A stretch of 64,000 nt of DNA from Actinoplanes siamensis (lineage in GTDB: Bacteria > Actinomycetota > Actinomycetes > Mycobacteriales > Micromonosporaceae): assembly GCF_016862395.1 (NCBI RefSeq), contig NZ_BOMW01000017.1, positions 1 through 64,000 on the forward strand. The letters run 5' to 3'. A model generated the notes under the pieces. It saw nothing but the letters and a program-made list of their open reading frames with translations, ran no database searches and was not told the DNA's origin. Of this stretch, positions 18,068 to 28,039 are shown piece after piece (within the stretch, counting starts at the first letter, position 1; each line of letters begins with the position of its first letter). Made by a program: the position numbers and the translations under genes.

Positions 18068-18266
18068 CAGCTGCTCCCTTCCAATCGTCGCCAACAGCGT
18101 CTCAGTCGATCATGAGGTCCGGCATGGTCCGGGACCGGGTGGGGCCTCCGTCCGGCCGGGGGCAACCGCGGGCGCGCATCCGATCCCAGCACGCCGGAGG
18201 CCTCCCCCGGTGTGTTCCAACGCACCGGCGGGAACGATCCGGTACGGCCGGGCGTTGCAAGGCCGC

Positions 18267-19286
18267 ATGACTGGTACCTTTCCGGCGACGCCGCGCCTAT
18301 CGATCCTGGATCTCGCCCCGATCGCGCCCGGCGGAACCGTGGCGCAGGCCTTCGAGAACTCCGTCGCCCTGGCGCGGGCGGCCGAGGAGCACGGCTACGA
18401 GCGGGTCTGGTACGCCGAGCATCACAACATGGAGCGGATCGCCTCCAGCGCGACCAGCCTGCTGATCGGGTACGTCGCCGGCAAGACGTCGACGATCCGC
18501 CTCGGCGCCGGCGGCGTCATGCTGCCCAACCACGCCCCGCTGACGATCGCCGAGCAGTTCGGCACCCTGGCGTCGCTGCACCCCGGGCGCATCGATCTGG
18601 GGCTGGGCCGGGCGCCCGGCAGCGACCAGGTGACGATGCGGGCGATGCGCCGTGATCCGATGTCGGCGGAGAGCTTCCCGCAGGACGTGCTGGAGCTGCA
18701 GGGCTACCTGGCGGACGAGTCGCGGGTCCCCGGTGTGCGGGCGACGCCGGGCGCCGGGACGAACGTGCCGCTGTACATCCTCGGCTCGTCGATGTTCGGC
18801 GCCCGGCTCGCCGCCGCGTACGGCCTGCCCTATGCCTTCGCCTCGCACTTCTCGCCCGGCCTGCTGGAGCAGGCGGTCGCCGCCTACCGCGCCGAGTTCA
18901 CCCCGTCGGCCCAGCTGTCCGAGCCGTACGTGATCGCCGGGGTGAACGTGGTCGCGGCCGCCACGTCCGAGTCGGCGCGGCAGCAGTTCGAGACCGCCCG
19001 CCGGATCCTGGTGCGCGGCCTGGTCACGCGGGCCCCGGGCGCGCCGGACTACTCGGACGAGGAGATCGACGAGTTCCTGACCACGCCGAACGGCCGCCAG
19101 CTCGCGTCGATGCTGACGTACTCGGCGGTGGGCACCCCGGACGAGGTCGGCGCGTATCTCGCCGCGTTCGCCGAGAAGGCGCAGGCCGACGAGCTGATCC
19201 TGGCCCACCAGTCGACGCTGATCGCGGACCGGGTGGAGTCGGTGCGGCTGACCGCCGCCGCCGTGCTGGGCGCCGCCACCGTCTGA
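18267..19286 (+). CDS. LLM-class flavin oxidoreductase
   Basis: A 339-residue luciferase-like monooxygenase of the bacterial single-component group. LSILDLAPI at the N-terminus, [15 protein letters not shown] near residue 50, [20 protein letters not shown] and [12 protein letters not shown] are the family's conserved blocks. It binds FMN or F420 as a cofactor and acts in the cytoplasm; the substrate is unknown. It is convergent with another member of the same family, which shows the same blocks with less conservation, suggesting old duplication. The start ATG has only a weak ribosome site. Confidence 0.9.
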   Translation: MTGTFPATPRLSILDLAPIAPGGTVAQAFENSVALARAAEEHGYERVWYAEHHNMERIASSATSLLIGYVAGKTSTIRLGAGGVMLPNHAPLTIAEQFGTLASLHPGRIDLGLGRAPGSDQVTMRAMRRDPMSAESFPQDVLELQGYLADESRVPGVRATPGAGTNVPLYILGSSMFGARLAAAYGLPYAFASHFSPGLLEQAVAAYRAEFTPSAQLSEPYVIAGVNVVAAATSESARQQFETARRILVRGLVTRAPGAPDYSDEEIDEFLTTPNGRQLASMLTYSAVGTPDEVGAYLAAFAEKAQADELILAHQSTLIADRVESVRLTAAAVLGAATV

Positions 19287-19326
19287 ACGAAGCGGGCGGC
19301 GCCACCTGAACGAAGCGGCCGGCGCC
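19283..19326 (+). repeat. 21-bp imperfect direct repeat
   Basis: CTGAACGAAGCGG followed by GCGGCGCC, and again by CCGGCGCC, occurs twice with one mismatch and a period of 23 bp (19283-19303, 19306-19326). The first copy includes the stop of the LLM gene. It looks like a small local duplication. Confidence 0.7.
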
Positions 19327-19333
19327 GGCCCGA

Positions 19334-20314
19334 TCAGCGCCGGCCGAACATCGCGGCCAGCGCCGCGTCCGAGGCGCGCAGGGCGTCCCGGTCGAAGGTG
19401 CTGCCGGCGGCGACCAGCTCGCCCGCCCCGGTGCGGTCCAGCAGCTCGGCGAGCCGGCGCTCGACCCGGTCCGGTGTGCCGGTGATCGCCGCCGCCGCGG
19501 TCTGCTCCAGGTACTGCTGCTGGCGCGGGGTACGGGTGGCGGCCCGGGCCGCGGCCACCGGTTCCAGGGTCGGGAACACCCCGGTGGTTCGGCTCTGCGC
19601 CATCGCCCACGCCTCCGGCAGCAGCAGGTCGGCGGCGTCCGCGTCGGTATCGGCGACCAGCACGTCGAGGCTGATCGCCACCCACGGCGCGGGTTGCTGC
19701 GCGGAGGGCCGGAAGGCACGCCGGTAGTCGGCCAGCGCCTGTTCGCCGCCCGCCCGCAGCAGCGGCCCTCCGACGATCACCGGGAGTCCCAGCCGCGCCG
19801 CGATCGTCAGGCCGCTCCCGGTGGCCAGCACGTACAGCGGGATGTCCCGGTCCGGTCGCGGGTGCAGGGTGATCTCCGCCGTGCCGGTGAGGAATCCGCG
19901 CAGTTCGGCCAGGTCGGCGGCGAAGTCGCGGTCGGTCTGGCGCAGCGCCCGGCGCACCGGAGCGGTGAACCCGGGCGAGCGGCCCAGCCCCAGGTCGACC
20001 CGGCCCGGCGCGAAGGCGGACAGCGTGGCGAACTGTTCGGCGACGACGAGCGGCTGGTGGTGCGGCAACATCACGCCGGCCGAGCCGAGCCGGATGCCGG
20101 CGGTGGCGCCGGCGACGGCGGCCAGCAGCACGGCCGGGGCGGCGCCCGCGATGCCGGGAACCCCGTGGTGCTCGGCGACCCAGAACCGGTGGTAGCCGAG
20201 CCGTTCGGCGTGGGCGGCACGCGCGACGGTGCCTCGCAGCGCCGCCGTGTCGGGCTCGCCGGCCCGGGTGCGGGAGCGGTCGAGCAGGGACAGCCGGGGT
20301 TCCGCGGTGCTCAC
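19334..20314 (-). CDS. LLM-class flavin oxidoreductase (second copy)
   Basis: A 326-residue luciferase-like oxidoreductase. GTG 20314 gives the normal family start ([13 protein letters not shown]). Conserved blocks are [39 protein letters not shown] and [13 protein letters not shown]. It is related to the convergent neighbour. The ribosome site is poor and an upstream start cannot be excluded. The cofactor is probably FMN or F420; the substrate is not known. It lies downstream of the pectin genes' mirror side with no operon partner. Confidence 0.88.
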   Translation of the reverse strand: MSTAEPRLSLLDRSRTRAGEPDTAALRGTVARAAHAERLGYHRFWVAEHHGVPGIAGAAPAVLLAAVAGATAGIRLGSAGVMLPHHQPLVVAEQFATLSAFAPGRVDLGLGRSPGFTAPVRRALRQTDRDFAADLAELRGFLTGTAEITLHPRPDRDIPLYVLATGSGLTIAARLGLPVIVGGPLLRAGGEQALADYRRAFRPSAQQPAPWVAISLDVLVADTDADAADLLLPEAWAMAQSRTTGVFPTLEPVAAARAATRTPRQQQYLEQTAAAAITGTPDRVERRLAELLDRTGAGELVAAGSTFDRDALRASDAALAAMFGRR

Positions 20315-20403
20315 GAGGGATTCAGCGTCCGCCCGGGAGGATCTTGTTCCCGGTACGCCCGGAGATCCGCGCCCGCCGGTGGCGGGCGCGGGTCGGTGAC
20401 CGG

Positions 20404-21366
20404 TCAGCCGGCCGGGTTCCAGCCATCCGTTCCGGCCAGGTACTTCTGCGGCGTGTAGTTGGCGGCCTGCGCGTCCGTCAGCTGCGCCCGGTTGCTGTTG
20501 AGTGTCGCGCCCGCACCGGTGTTGCGGTACTCGTAGAAGCGGGCGTTCTTCCACGAGTTGCCGGACATGTCGGTCCACGGCTGGGCGACCTTGATGGTGG
20601 CGCTCAGGTTGGACTCGCGGACGGTGACCTGCCCCGCGGCGCCCCACGGCCGGCCCAGATAGGTGACGTTGTCGGTCGCGCCGGTGAACGTCGACTTGTA
20701 GATCAGGAAGCCGTACGTCTGGCTCGCCGGCGTGTTGGCAGCGGTGAGGTAGCCGCCGGTGCTCCGCTTCTCGTAGATCTTGCAGGCGTGGAAGACCGCG
20801 CTGCCGTTGCCGTAGATGAAGTCGACGGTGCCCTCGATGTACGAGCTCCAGACGTACGCCCGGGCGCTGTTGTAGATCAGCAGGGTGTCCTGGTCGGCGG
20901 TGACCCGCACGTTGCCCAGCCGGGCCCGGTCGCCGTAGAGCGCCAGGGCCAGCGCCTGCGACGAGCCGTTGGCGGCCTCGTCGTAGTCGTTGCTGAACGT
21001 CAGGTTCTTGCCGTAGAACTCCTTGGCCTGCACGTAGACGGTGGCCGAGCCGGTGGTCCCGGCGGTCGAGGCGGGCTTGTTGTTGACGATCACCGTGGCC
21101 GCGGCGCTGGAGCCGAGGCCCTCCAGGGTGATGTACGGCTTGTCCGCCGGGATGACCACGCTCTCCCGGTAGGTGCCGGCCTTGACGGTGATCGTGACGC
21201 GGCTCGTGTTGCCGGCCGGGACCGCGTTCACGGCGGCCTGCACGGTGCGGTACGTCGCCGAGCCGTCGGCCGCGACGGTCAGCGTGGTGGCGGCCCGGGC
21301 GGGGATGGCGGCGACGCCGAGCAGCAGGGCCGGCACGACGACCAGGGGAGTCATTCTTCGCGACAT
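20404..21366 (-). CDS. exported pectinesterase (CE8)
   Basis: A 320-residue secreted carbohydrate esterase family 8 enzyme that removes methyl groups from pectin. A Sec signal ends near PARAA. The right-handed beta-helix domain shows the family's active-site blocks in order: QALALALYG, the catalytic-acid QDTLL, the nucleophile in EGTVDFIYG, and LGRPWG with the conserved Arg and Trp. Its start lies just after the stop of the PL11 lyase gene, so both are in one operon. De-esterification by this enzyme would open pectin to lyases. Confidence 0.94.
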   Translation of the reverse strand: MSRRMTPLVVVPALLLGVAAIPARAATTLTVAADGSATYRTVQAAVNAVPAGNTSRVTITVKAGTYRESVVIPADKPYITLEGLGSSAAATVIVNNKPASTAGTTGSATVYVQAKEFYGKNLTFSNDYDEAANGSSQALALALYGDRARLGNVRVTADQDTLLIYNSARAYVWSSYIEGTVDFIYGNGSAVFHACKIYEKRSTGGYLTAANTPASQTYGFLIYKSTFTGATDNVTYLGRPWGAAGQVTVRESNLSATIKVAQPWTDMSGNSWKNARFYEYRNTGAGATLNSNRAQLTDAQAANYTPQKYLAGTDGWNPAG

Positions 21367-21379
21367 GATCGGCACCGAT

Positions 21380-23209
21380 CTAGGAGATGGCGAACGACGG
21401 GTGCGGGGGCTGGTTGTACGCGGTGTTCTGCCAGGCGACCGCCTCCCGGTACATCCGGTTCTGCATCAGCGAGGTGCGCGAGATGCTGGTGCTGTCGGTG
21501 GTGGAGTAGATGCGCAGCTTGGTGTTGTCCGTGGTGGGCCAGATGACCTCCTCGCGCCAGTCGCCGAGGATGTCTGCCTGCAGGGACGGGGTCGCCTTGG
21601 TGCCGTTGTTGGAGTGCACGCCGCTGGCGGTCAGCAGGCGGGTGTCGGCGCTGGTGCCGTACTTGTCGATGTGGGTGCCGTCGAGCAGTTCGCGCTGGGC
21701 GTCGCCGTCCCACCAGATGACGAAGTTGGCGCTGGACGGCTTGCGTCCGATGTTCTGCCCGGACGTGTTGAACAGGCCGGAGACCCCGGACGACCAGGAC
21801 TCGGCGCCGGGGCTGCCGGCGTAGATGTCGTCCGAGACACCGCGGCCGTTGTCGCAGCCGCAGGAGGCGTTCGACCAGATGATCGCGCCGGTGCGGGCGT
21901 CGGCCATCCACGCGGCCAGCTTCGTGGTGCTTTCGTCGACCTTGAAGACCTCCAGGCCGGAGCGGCTCGGGATCAGGTCACCGACGTGGTACGCGTCGCC
22001 GTGGCCCTGGCCGTTGACCCACAGGCCGGCGCCGTTGTCGTCGACGGCCATCGCCCCGTACAGGATCTCGTCCCTGCCGTCGTTGTCGACGTCGGCGACG
22101 GAGAGCTGATGGTTGCCCTGGCCGGCCCAGGCCGAGCCGTTGGTGGAGGAGTTGCTGTCGAAGGTCCACCTACGGGTGAGCGCGCCGTTGCGGTAGTCCC
22201 AGGCGACGATCACCGAGCGGGTGTAGTAGCCGCGGGCCATGATGATGCTGGGGTACGACCCGTTGATGTACGCGGTCCCGGCCAGGAACCGGTCCACCCG
22301 GTTGCCGTAGTTGTCGCCCCACGACGAGACAGTTCCGCGCGGCGGCACGTAGTCGGCGGTGGCCATCGCCTTGCCGGTCTGCCCGTTGAAGACGGTCAGG
22401 TACTCCGGCCCGGACAGCACGTAGCCCGACGAGTTGCGGTAGTCCGCGGACGAGTTGCCGATCACCGCGCCGGTGCCGTCGGTGGTGCCGTCCGCGGTCT
22501 TCATGACCACTTCGGCCTTGCCGTCGCCGTCGTAGTCGAAGACCTGGAACTGGGTGTAGTGCGCGCCGGCCCGGATGTTGCGGCCCAGGTTGAGGCGCCA
22601 GAGGCGGGCGCCGTTCAGCTCGTACGCGTCGATGACGACCGGCCCGGTGTAGCCGGACTGCGAGTTGTCCTTGGCGTTGGACGGGTCCCACTTGAGCACG
22701 ATCTCGTAGGCGCCGTCGCCGTCCAGGTCGCCGACCGAGGCGTCGTTGGCCGAGTAGGTGTAGGCGACGCCGTCCGGCGTGGTGCCGCCGGCCGGGATCT
22801 GGATCGGCACGTCCTGGTAGGCCGCCGCGAGCGCGGGAGTCGGGGCGGCCGCCTTCAGCGAGGTGGTCTCGGCGCCGCCGAGCACCGGCCGGACGGTGTA
22901 CGAGGCGCCGGCCGGCGCTCCGGCGTCGGTGAAGTTGGTGCCCTTGGTGACCGGTGTGGTGTTCACCTTGGTGGCGCCGCGGTAGACGTTGAACGCGATA
23001 CCTGCCGGGTCGGATGCCAGGAGCCGCCAGGACAGGAAGTTCCCGGCCGGGGTGCGCAGGCTGATCAGCCCGCGGTCCAGGTCGTCGACGGCGGTGGAGG
23101 TGTCCACGGCCGTGGTGGAGGTGTCCGCGGCACTGGCGGCGGTGGGGATCCCGCCGGCGGTGAGCAGGACCGCGGCCACTGACAGGCCGCACAGGAGTTG
23201 GCGTCGCAT
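21380..23209 (-). CDS. exported rhamnogalacturonan lyase (PL11)
   Basis: A 609-residue secreted enzyme that cleaves rhamnogalacturonan I by beta-elimination. After a Sec signal (to about residue 27) comes DLDRGLISLRTPAGNFLSWRLL, the usual PL11 start, a small Fn3-like domain with FNVYRG, and an eight-bladed propeller with calcium-type motifs (SVGDLDGDGAYE, DYDGDGKAEV, VADVDNDGRDE). C-terminal blocks DILGDWREEVIWP and NRMYREAVAWQNTAYNQPPHPSF are diagnostic for YesW/YesX-type enzymes. Together with the pectinesterase it forms a pectin-degrading operon. Confidence 0.95.
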   Translation of the reverse strand: MRRQLLCGLSVAAVLLTAGGIPTAASAADTSTTAVDTSTAVDDLDRGLISLRTPAGNFLSWRLLASDPAGIAFNVYRGATKVNTTPVTKGTNFTDAGAPAGASYTVRPVLGGAETTSLKAAAPTPALAAAYQDVPIQIPAGGTTPDGVAYTYSANDASVGDLDGDGAYEIVLKWDPSNAKDNSQSGYTGPVVIDAYELNGARLWRLNLGRNIRAGAHYTQFQVFDYDGDGKAEVVMKTADGTTDGTGAVIGNSSADYRNSSGYVLSGPEYLTVFNGQTGKAMATADYVPPRGTVSSWGDNYGNRVDRFLAGTAYINGSYPSIIMARGYYTRSVIVAWDYRNGALTRRWTFDSNSSTNGSAWAGQGNHQLSVADVDNDGRDEILYGAMAVDDNGAGLWVNGQGHGDAYHVGDLIPSRSGLEVFKVDESTTKLAAWMADARTGAIIWSNASCGCDNGRGVSDDIYAGSPGAESWSSGVSGLFNTSGQNIGRKPSSANFVIWWDGDAQRELLDGTHIDKYGTSADTRLLTASGVHSNNGTKATPSLQADILGDWREEVIWPTTDNTKLRIYSTTDSTSISRTSLMQNRMYREAVAWQNTAYNQPPHPSFAIS

Positions 23210-23254
23210 GGGGATCCCAACGTGGTTGAGGACGGGGACGCACCGCTACTGAAG

Positions 23255-23264
23255 CGGTTAACCG
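23255..23264 (-). promoter_or_regulatory. possible operator upstream of the pectin operon
   Basis: A 10-bp perfect palindrome, CGGTTAACCG, lies 46 bp before the PL11 start codon. It is short, and I claim only that it is the one symmetric element in this intergenic region. Confidence 0.3.
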
Positions 23265-23436
23265 GACCGTAACACCCGGGATAACGCGTTCCATAGACCG
23301 ACTCAAATTCCTGAAAGGATTCACCGGCCTGGGCCGCCGACCGGAGCGCGGCCCACCCGGCGGCTCGGTCGCAACGAAGCTTGTCTATCCGTGGCAGAGT
23401 GGCGGCTGGTCCTGCTTTCCAACGGAAGGTGTGAAC

Positions 23437-24984
23437 ATGGCCGTACGTCAATCGATTCTCGCGCGGGCCGGTGCGGTCCTCGCGCTGGCGGCCGCAGCGG
23501 TGGCCGTTCCCGGCGCGGCCCAGGCCGGGCCGGCCCCCGCGGTCGGCTGGTCGGCTTGCACCGAGTCCACCCTGGCGGGATTCGACTGCGCCAGCTATGA
23601 GGTGCCGCTCGACTACGACCGCCCCGGTGGCCCCACCACCACCATCGCGCTGGCCCGGCGGCCCGCCGGCGACCAGGCGCACAAGCTCGGCACCGTCTTC
23701 GTCAACCCGGGCGGGCCCGGCGGCCCCGGCCGCGGCCTGGTCACCGCGGCCGCCCAGATCGTGCGGCCCGAGGTGCTGGCCCGCTTCGACCTCGTCGGCT
23801 TCGACCCGCGCGGCATCGGCGCCAGCGATCCGCTGCAGTGCTTCGCCACCGACGAGGAGGCCGAGGCGCTGCTGTCGCGGATGAGGTCGGTGCCGATCAC
23901 CAAGGCCGAGATCACCGAGACGCTCCGGGCGAACGAGGAGTACACCGAGGCCTGCAAGCGCAACGCCGGCCCGCTGCTGACCCACATGAGCACGCTCAAC
24001 GTGGCCAAGGACCTCGACCGGCTGCGCCAGGCGGTCGGCGACAAGGCGCTGACCTACATCGGGTACTCGTACGGGACGATGATCGGCGCCACCTACGTCA
24101 ACCTCTTCCCGGACAAGGTGCGGGCGGTCGTCATCGACGGCAACGTCGACCCGGACCAACGGGCCAACCACCGGCTGGCCAACAAGTTCGAACGGGCCGG
24201 TGGCTTCGAGATCGCGCTGGCCGGCTTCCTCCGCGAGTGCGACGCGGCGGGGCCGGACTGCGCGTTCGCCGGCCACGCCAAGGCCAAGTTCGGCAAGCTT
24301 CGGGACCGCATCCGGCAGGGCCCGGTCACGTCCGCGACCTACGGGGTGGTGACCATCGACGACCTGACCGGGTTCGTCGCGGGCAGCATGTACGACGTCG
24401 CCAGCTTCCCGGACACCGCGCAGGTGCTGCAGATCCTCTACGGCGAGCTGTTCGGCGGCCCGCCGGCCCTGACCAAGGCCCAGGCGCCCCCGATGCCCGC
24501 GACTCCGCCGGCCCGGGGCGGGATGCCCGACGCCTACGGGTACACCTCCAACGACGCCTTCTACGCGGTCAACTGCGCCGACGCGCCGCTGCCGCGCAAC
24601 CCCGCGCTGTACCCCACCTTCGCCGCCGTCTTCGAGAAGGCGAACCCGACCTTCGGCCGGTCCGAGGCGTTCAGCGAGGTGGGCTGCGCCAACTGGCCCC
24701 GGGTCACGGAACGCTACGCGGGGCCGTGGAACAAGCGCACCGCCCACACCGTCCTGGTGGTGAACGGCACGTACGACCCGGCCACCCGCTACGACTTCGG
24801 CCGGCGGATGACCCGGGAGCTGGGCAACGCGCGGCTGCTCACGCTGGACGGGTTCGGACACACCAGCGGCTACAGCGCGTGCGTGCAGGACTGGTACACC
24901 AGGTATCTGCTGGCCGGCGAGCTGCCGCCGGTGGGCGCCCGCTGTGCCCAGGACCTGCCGCCGTTCCCCGCGGCCGGCTCCTGA
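23437..24984 (+). CDS. exported S33-family tripeptidyl aminopeptidase-like hydrolase
   Basis: A 515-residue secreted alpha/beta hydrolase of peptidase family S33. ATG 23437 is favoured over GTG 23431 because GGAAGG is then correctly spaced. After a Sec signal ending at AAQA the mature protein has WSACTES..FDCASYEVPLDY, the oxyanion loop NPGGPGGPG, DPRGIGASDPLQC, and the nucleophile elbow GYSYGT. The C-terminal TAP-like domain carries the predicted Asp in NGTYDPATRY and His in GFGHTSGY. It likely removes N-terminal peptides from extracellular proteins, as the Streptomyces Tap enzymes do. Confidence 0.92.
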   Translation: MAVRQSILARAGAVLALAAAAVAVPGAAQAGPAPAVGWSACTESTLAGFDCASYEVPLDYDRPGGPTTTIALARRPAGDQAHKLGTVFVNPGGPGGPGRGLVTAAAQIVRPEVLARFDLVGFDPRGIGASDPLQCFATDEEAEALLSRMRSVPITKAEITETLRANEEYTEACKRNAGPLLTHMSTLNVAKDLDRLRQAVGDKALTYIGYSYGTMIGATYVNLFPDKVRAVVIDGNVDPDQRANHRLANKFERAGGFEIALAGFLRECDAAGPDCAFAGHAKAKFGKLRDRIRQGPVTSATYGVVTIDDLTGFVAGSMYDVASFPDTAQVLQILYGELFGGPPALTKAQAPPMPATPPARGGMPDAYGYTSNDAFYAVNCADAPLPRNPALYPTFAAVFEKANPTFGRSEAFSEVGCANWPRVTERYAGPWNKRTAHTVLVVNGTYDPATRYDFGRRMTRELGNARLLTLDGFGHTSGYSACVQDWYTRYLLAGELPPVGARCAQDLPPFPAAGS

Positions 24985-24996
24985 CCACCGACCACC

Positions 24997-25042
24997 ACGC
25001 CGGCCGGTCCGCCCGGCGTCAGCCCGGGCGGGCGGCCGGCGT
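24997..25042. terminator. bidirectional hairpin
   Basis: Two arms of about 19-20 bases, ACGCCGGCCGGTCCGCCCGG against CCGGGCGGGCGGCCGGCGT, pair with one bulge around a 6-nt loop between two convergent genes. Confidence 0.7.
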
Positions 25043-25749
25043 CAGCGAGGCTTGCGCGCGAGCAGCAGCGAGAAGCGCAGACCGCCGGCCGGCTCCTCGG
25101 CGGTCAGGTCGAGCGTCTCCACGGTGAAACCGGCCGCCCACAGGTCACGGCGGACCGCGGGCACCGTCGTGGTGCGGTAGTACATCACGAAGGACGGCAG
25201 CACCACCGAGTTGCGGACCAGCATGGCCACGTCGAAGCCGAGACTCACCCAGTACGCCCGGGTGGTCTGCGCCGGCAGCTCGCCGAGCCCGACGGCGAAG
25301 AGCCCGCCGGGGACGAGCGCCCGGTGCACTCCCTCGAAGATCGCCGGCCGCTCGGAGGGCAGGAAGTGCCCGAGCGCTCCGAAGGTCAGCGCGAGGTCGA
25401 AGCCGCCGGCGAACGGAAGCGTCCGGACGTCGGCGCGCACCAGCGCGGCAGCCGGAACCGCGCCGCGCGCCTGTTCGAGCATGCCCACGCTGAAGTCGAC
25501 GCCGGTGACCCGCTCCCGGCACAACCTCTCCAGGACGGTCAGGCCGGCGCCGGTGCCGCAGCACACGTCCAGTCCCCGGCGGAACGGCCCAGCCGGGGAC
25601 AGCGCCCGGGCGCTCGCGTCCAGAATGCTCTCCGGGGTGCGGAACGGCGTGTGGTCGAACTTGGGAGCCAGGTGGTCGTAGCCGCGTTCGACCGAGGACA
25701 GCGCCTGGACACACAGTTCCCGCAGAGACGGTCCTTGAGGAGAGAACAC
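25042..25749 (-). CDS. SAM-dependent methyltransferase
   Basis: A 235-residue class I methyltransferase. I use GTG 25749 because translation from there fits the family size and sits 10 bp after the stop of the upstream gene. The SAM-binding motif I is LDVCCGTGAGLTVL, followed by VTGVDFSVGMLEQAR (motif with the ribose-binding Asp) and LRADVRTLPF-like VRADVRTLPF. The C-terminal half has a hydrophobic segment (YWVSLGFDVAMLVRNS) that may sit against lipid. It is the last gene of a four-gene operon with an XRE regulator, an ImmA/IrrE peptidase and a membrane protein. It could methylate a lipid or a small signal; that is inference. Confidence 0.85.
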   Translation of the reverse strand: MFSPQGPSLRELCVQALSSVERGYDHLAPKFDHTPFRTPESILDASARALSPAGPFRRGLDVCCGTGAGLTVLERLCRERVTGVDFSVGMLEQARGAVPAAALVRADVRTLPFAGGFDLALTFGALGHFLPSERPAIFEGVHRALVPGGLFAVGLGELPAQTTRAYWVSLGFDVAMLVRNSVVLPSFVMYYRTTTVPAVRRDLWAAGFTVETLDLTAEEPAGGLRFSLLLARKPR

Positions 25750-25759
25750 CAGGCCGAGG

Positions 25760-27040
25760 CTACCCGCTCGGCCGCGCCTGTCGCGCCGGGTCGGACGCGG
25801 CCGGGCCGTCCTCCCCCTCATCCAGCACCGCACGGACCACCGGGGAGCGCCGGAACGCCTGGGTGACCTGGCTCAGCCAGTGCACCTCCGCCAGGACGCT
25901 GGCGGTGACGCCGCCGACGTCGGCGGCGGTGGCGGCGGCGGGTTCCGGCGTGCCGGTCGCTCCGGCGTCGCCGGCCCGGCTCACCGCCCGCAACGACCAC
26001 GCGATCTCGACGGCCTCGACGGTCGCCGCCAACTCGGCGCCCCGCAGACCCGCGCGCCGGGCGAGGTCGGTGGCCACGGCATGAGATTCTCCGCTGCGGT
26101 ACGGCCGCAGCAGGAGCAACCCGTCCTGGATCTCCACGACTCGCCGGGTGAGCCGGAACCGCAGATCCCCGGGCAGCAGACGGTCCGCCCACCGCGTGTA
26201 GGGGTGCAGCGCGATCTGCGGCTTGACCGCGTACAACGCCTCCCAGAGCGGCCGCAGCGTGAGGTAGGAGACGTAGGAGCCGATCCACTGCGCCGGCCGG
26301 TGCGCGCCCACCGAGCGTCCCCACGAGGGCAGCGTGGAGCCGATGCTGATCAGCAGGGCGCTCACGATGATCAGCGGCCGGGTGGCGTGCGCGGTGACCA
26401 CGTCGAGGTTGCGGTCGATCACCAGCCCGGCGGCGAACCCGGCCAGCTTCAGCGCCGAGTACAACCCGGAGAGGTAGCTGCCGCCGGTGACCATGAGCAG
26501 GCCCAGCCGCAGCAGCGGCGCGGTGCCCAGGCGCGTGAACCGGGCGGCCAGCCGCGCCACGTCCACCGCGCTGGCGCTCATGTAGCCGACGTAGGCCAGG
26601 AACACCACGGCGCCGGACCAGTCGCTGCGATAGCTCACCGGGTCCTGCGCGCGCAGCGCCGGATGCCCGGCCGGCCCGTGCACGGCGTTCGCGGCGACGA
26701 GCACCACCACCGCCAGCACGACCAGACCCACCCGCCGGCGGATGCGCCGGGCGGCGGAGGACGGATCGTTGATGCTCACCACGAAGCACTGGTAGCCGCA
26801 GGCGGCGATCATCGCGAGGGCGGGGGCGACGGCGTTCGCGGTGGCGGAGGCGCCCAGCACGGCGTCGACACCCGCCTGGGCACGTGGCCACTGCAGCGCC
26901 AGCGCCACCGCCAGCGCACCTAGACAGAGCACCAGCGACCAGCCCGCCCGCACGGACGTGGTCCCGGTCATCCGGCGCAGCTGCCACACCTTGTAGGCGG
27001 CACTACCGGCCACCAGGATCGCGGCGATGACGAACGGCAT
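25760..27040 (-). CDS. MAB_1171c-type membrane protein
   Basis: A 426-residue protein with about seven hydrophobic helices in its first 260 residues and a soluble C-terminal part that includes YTRWADRLLPGDLRFRLTRRVVEIQDG. This block, the size and the gene neighbours match what databases call the MAB_1171c family putative transporter (DUF6545-like). Transport has not been shown for the family to my knowledge. The start ATG 27040 is two bases from the stop of the ImmA/IrrE gene, so the two are translationally coupled. The last 60 residues are Ala/Gly-rich and poorly conserved in appearance. Confidence 0.82.
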   Translation of the reverse strand: MPFVIAAILVAGSAAYKVWQLRRMTGTTSVRAGWSLVLCLGALAVALALQWPRAQAGVDAVLGASATANAVAPALAMIAACGYQCFVVSINDPSSAARRIRRRVGLVVLAVVVLVAANAVHGPAGHPALRAQDPVSYRSDWSGAVVFLAYVGYMSASAVDVARLAARFTRLGTAPLLRLGLLMVTGGSYLSGLYSALKLAGFAAGLVIDRNLDVVTAHATRPLIIVSALLISIGSTLPSWGRSVGAHRPAQWIGSYVSYLTLRPLWEALYAVKPQIALHPYTRWADRLLPGDLRFRLTRRVVEIQDGLLLLRPYRSGESHAVATDLARRAGLRGAELAATVEAVEIAWSLRAVSRAGDAGATGTPEPAAATAADVGGVTASVLAEVHWLSQVTQAFRRSPVVRAVLDEGEDGPAASDPARQARPSG

Positions 27041-27042
27041 CG

Positions 27043-27558
27043 TCAGCCGCCCACGTCCGGATCGGCCAGGACCGCCCGCAGGCGGTCCATCAGGCCCTCC
27101 GGGTCGTCCTGCGCGGACCCGGCGGGTATCCGGTAGTCGGCCATCCGGGCGCACACCATGGTGGCGAACACCTCGGCCTCGTGCTCCTCGCGGTCGGCGA
27201 AGCCGGTGCGCCACATCATCGGGGCGCTCCCGCCCGAGCCGGCCGCCGTGCCCTCGTGCCCCAGCACCATGTGACCGATCTCGTGGGCGATGATGGTGAC
27301 GGTGTGCAGGGCGCTGGTGGCCGCGTCGAACAACACCAGGTCGGCGTGCTCGGTCTCGACCCACATGCCACTGGGCCAGCCGGCCCCGGTGACCATCGGG
27401 GTGAGCAGCAGCGGCCGGCCGCGCCGGCGCTGCACCCGGTCGCGCACGTCCGCCACGCTCAACTGCCGCGACGGGCGCTCGACGATGCCGAGCTGCGCGA
27501 GCGCCTTACGGCACCGCGCCCTTGTCGTCCACCGTCGCAAGAAGTCCACATTGTTCAC
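27043..27558 (-). CDS. ImmA/IrrE-family metallopeptidase
   Basis: A 171-residue zinc peptidase. The metal site HEIGH lies near residue 92 in TIIAHEIGHMVLGHEG, and a downstream acidic helix EEHEAEVFAT supplies the third ligand. Known ImmA/IrrE peptidases cut a repressor, usually the XRE protein encoded beside them, to release gene expression. Here the XRE gene ends one base before this GTG start, which fits that model. It has no signal peptide, so it acts in the cytoplasm. Some annotations call these toxins; the metallopeptidase reading is better supported by the motif. Confidence 0.9.
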   Translation of the reverse strand: MNNVDFLRRWTTRARCRKALAQLGIVERPSRQLSVADVRDRVQRRRGRPLLLTPMVTGAGWPSGMWVETEHADLVLFDAATSALHTVTIIAHEIGHMVLGHEGTAAGSGGSAPMMWRTGFADREEHEAEVFATMVCARMADYRIPAGSAQDDPEGLMDRLRAVLADPDVGG

Positions 27559-27559
27559 T

Positions 27560-28006
27560 CTAGGTCGTGCGCGGCCCGTCCGGCTCGTCGGCCGGGCGAC
27601 CCCGCCGGTCCGCCTGCAGCGCCTGCTCGACCAGCTTGGCGACGGCCGAGAGGCCCTCCGGCGACAGGTCCAGCGCGCGCAGCGCCAGCCGGCGCACCTG
27701 GGTGTTGCCCGCCAGGCGGGCCAGCTCGTCCTGCGCCGGCTCGGCCTCGTCGAAGAAGTAGCCGATCGGCTTGTCGAAGTGGCGCGCCAGCGCGGCGAGC
27801 AGCTCCGTGGAGGGATGCTTCTTCGTCCCGTTGCGCAGCGCCGACAGGTAGGCGCCGCCCACCCGGATCTGTGGGTTCATCGCCTTGACCGCCGCCGCGA
27901 CATCCTCGTTGGTGTACCGGCGCCCACCCCGTCCCGCCGGGCGCACCTCGTCGAACAGCCGGTTGAGGCGATGCGCCAGATCAGGTGAGCCGGGAGTGTC
28001 AGACAC
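27560..28006 (-). CDS. XRE-family HTH regulator (EspR-like)
   Basis: A 148-residue regulator. The HTH (about residues 30-80) reads YTNEDVAAAV, then GAYLSALRNGTKKHPSTELLAALARHF, then IGYFFDE, the pattern of EspR-type XRE proteins. A C-terminal helix pair may dimerise. GTG 28006 is preceded by AAGGAGGG at good spacing. It heads an operon with the ImmA/IrrE peptidase, membrane protein and methyltransferase, all within 0-10 bp of one another. Three 15-bp inverted repeats lie just upstream, so autoregulation is likely, with the peptidase as the probable release switch. Confidence 0.9.
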   Translation of the reverse strand: MSDTPGSPDLAHRLNRLFDEVRPAGRGGRRYTNEDVAAAVKAMNPQIRVGGAYLSALRNGTKKHPSTELLAALARHFDKPIGYFFDEAEPAQDELARLAGNTQVRRLALRALDLSPEGLSAVAKLVEQALQADRRGRPADEPDGPRTT

Positions 28007-28039
28007 GGTGAGAGCCCTCCTTGCCGGTGAGGAGCCGCG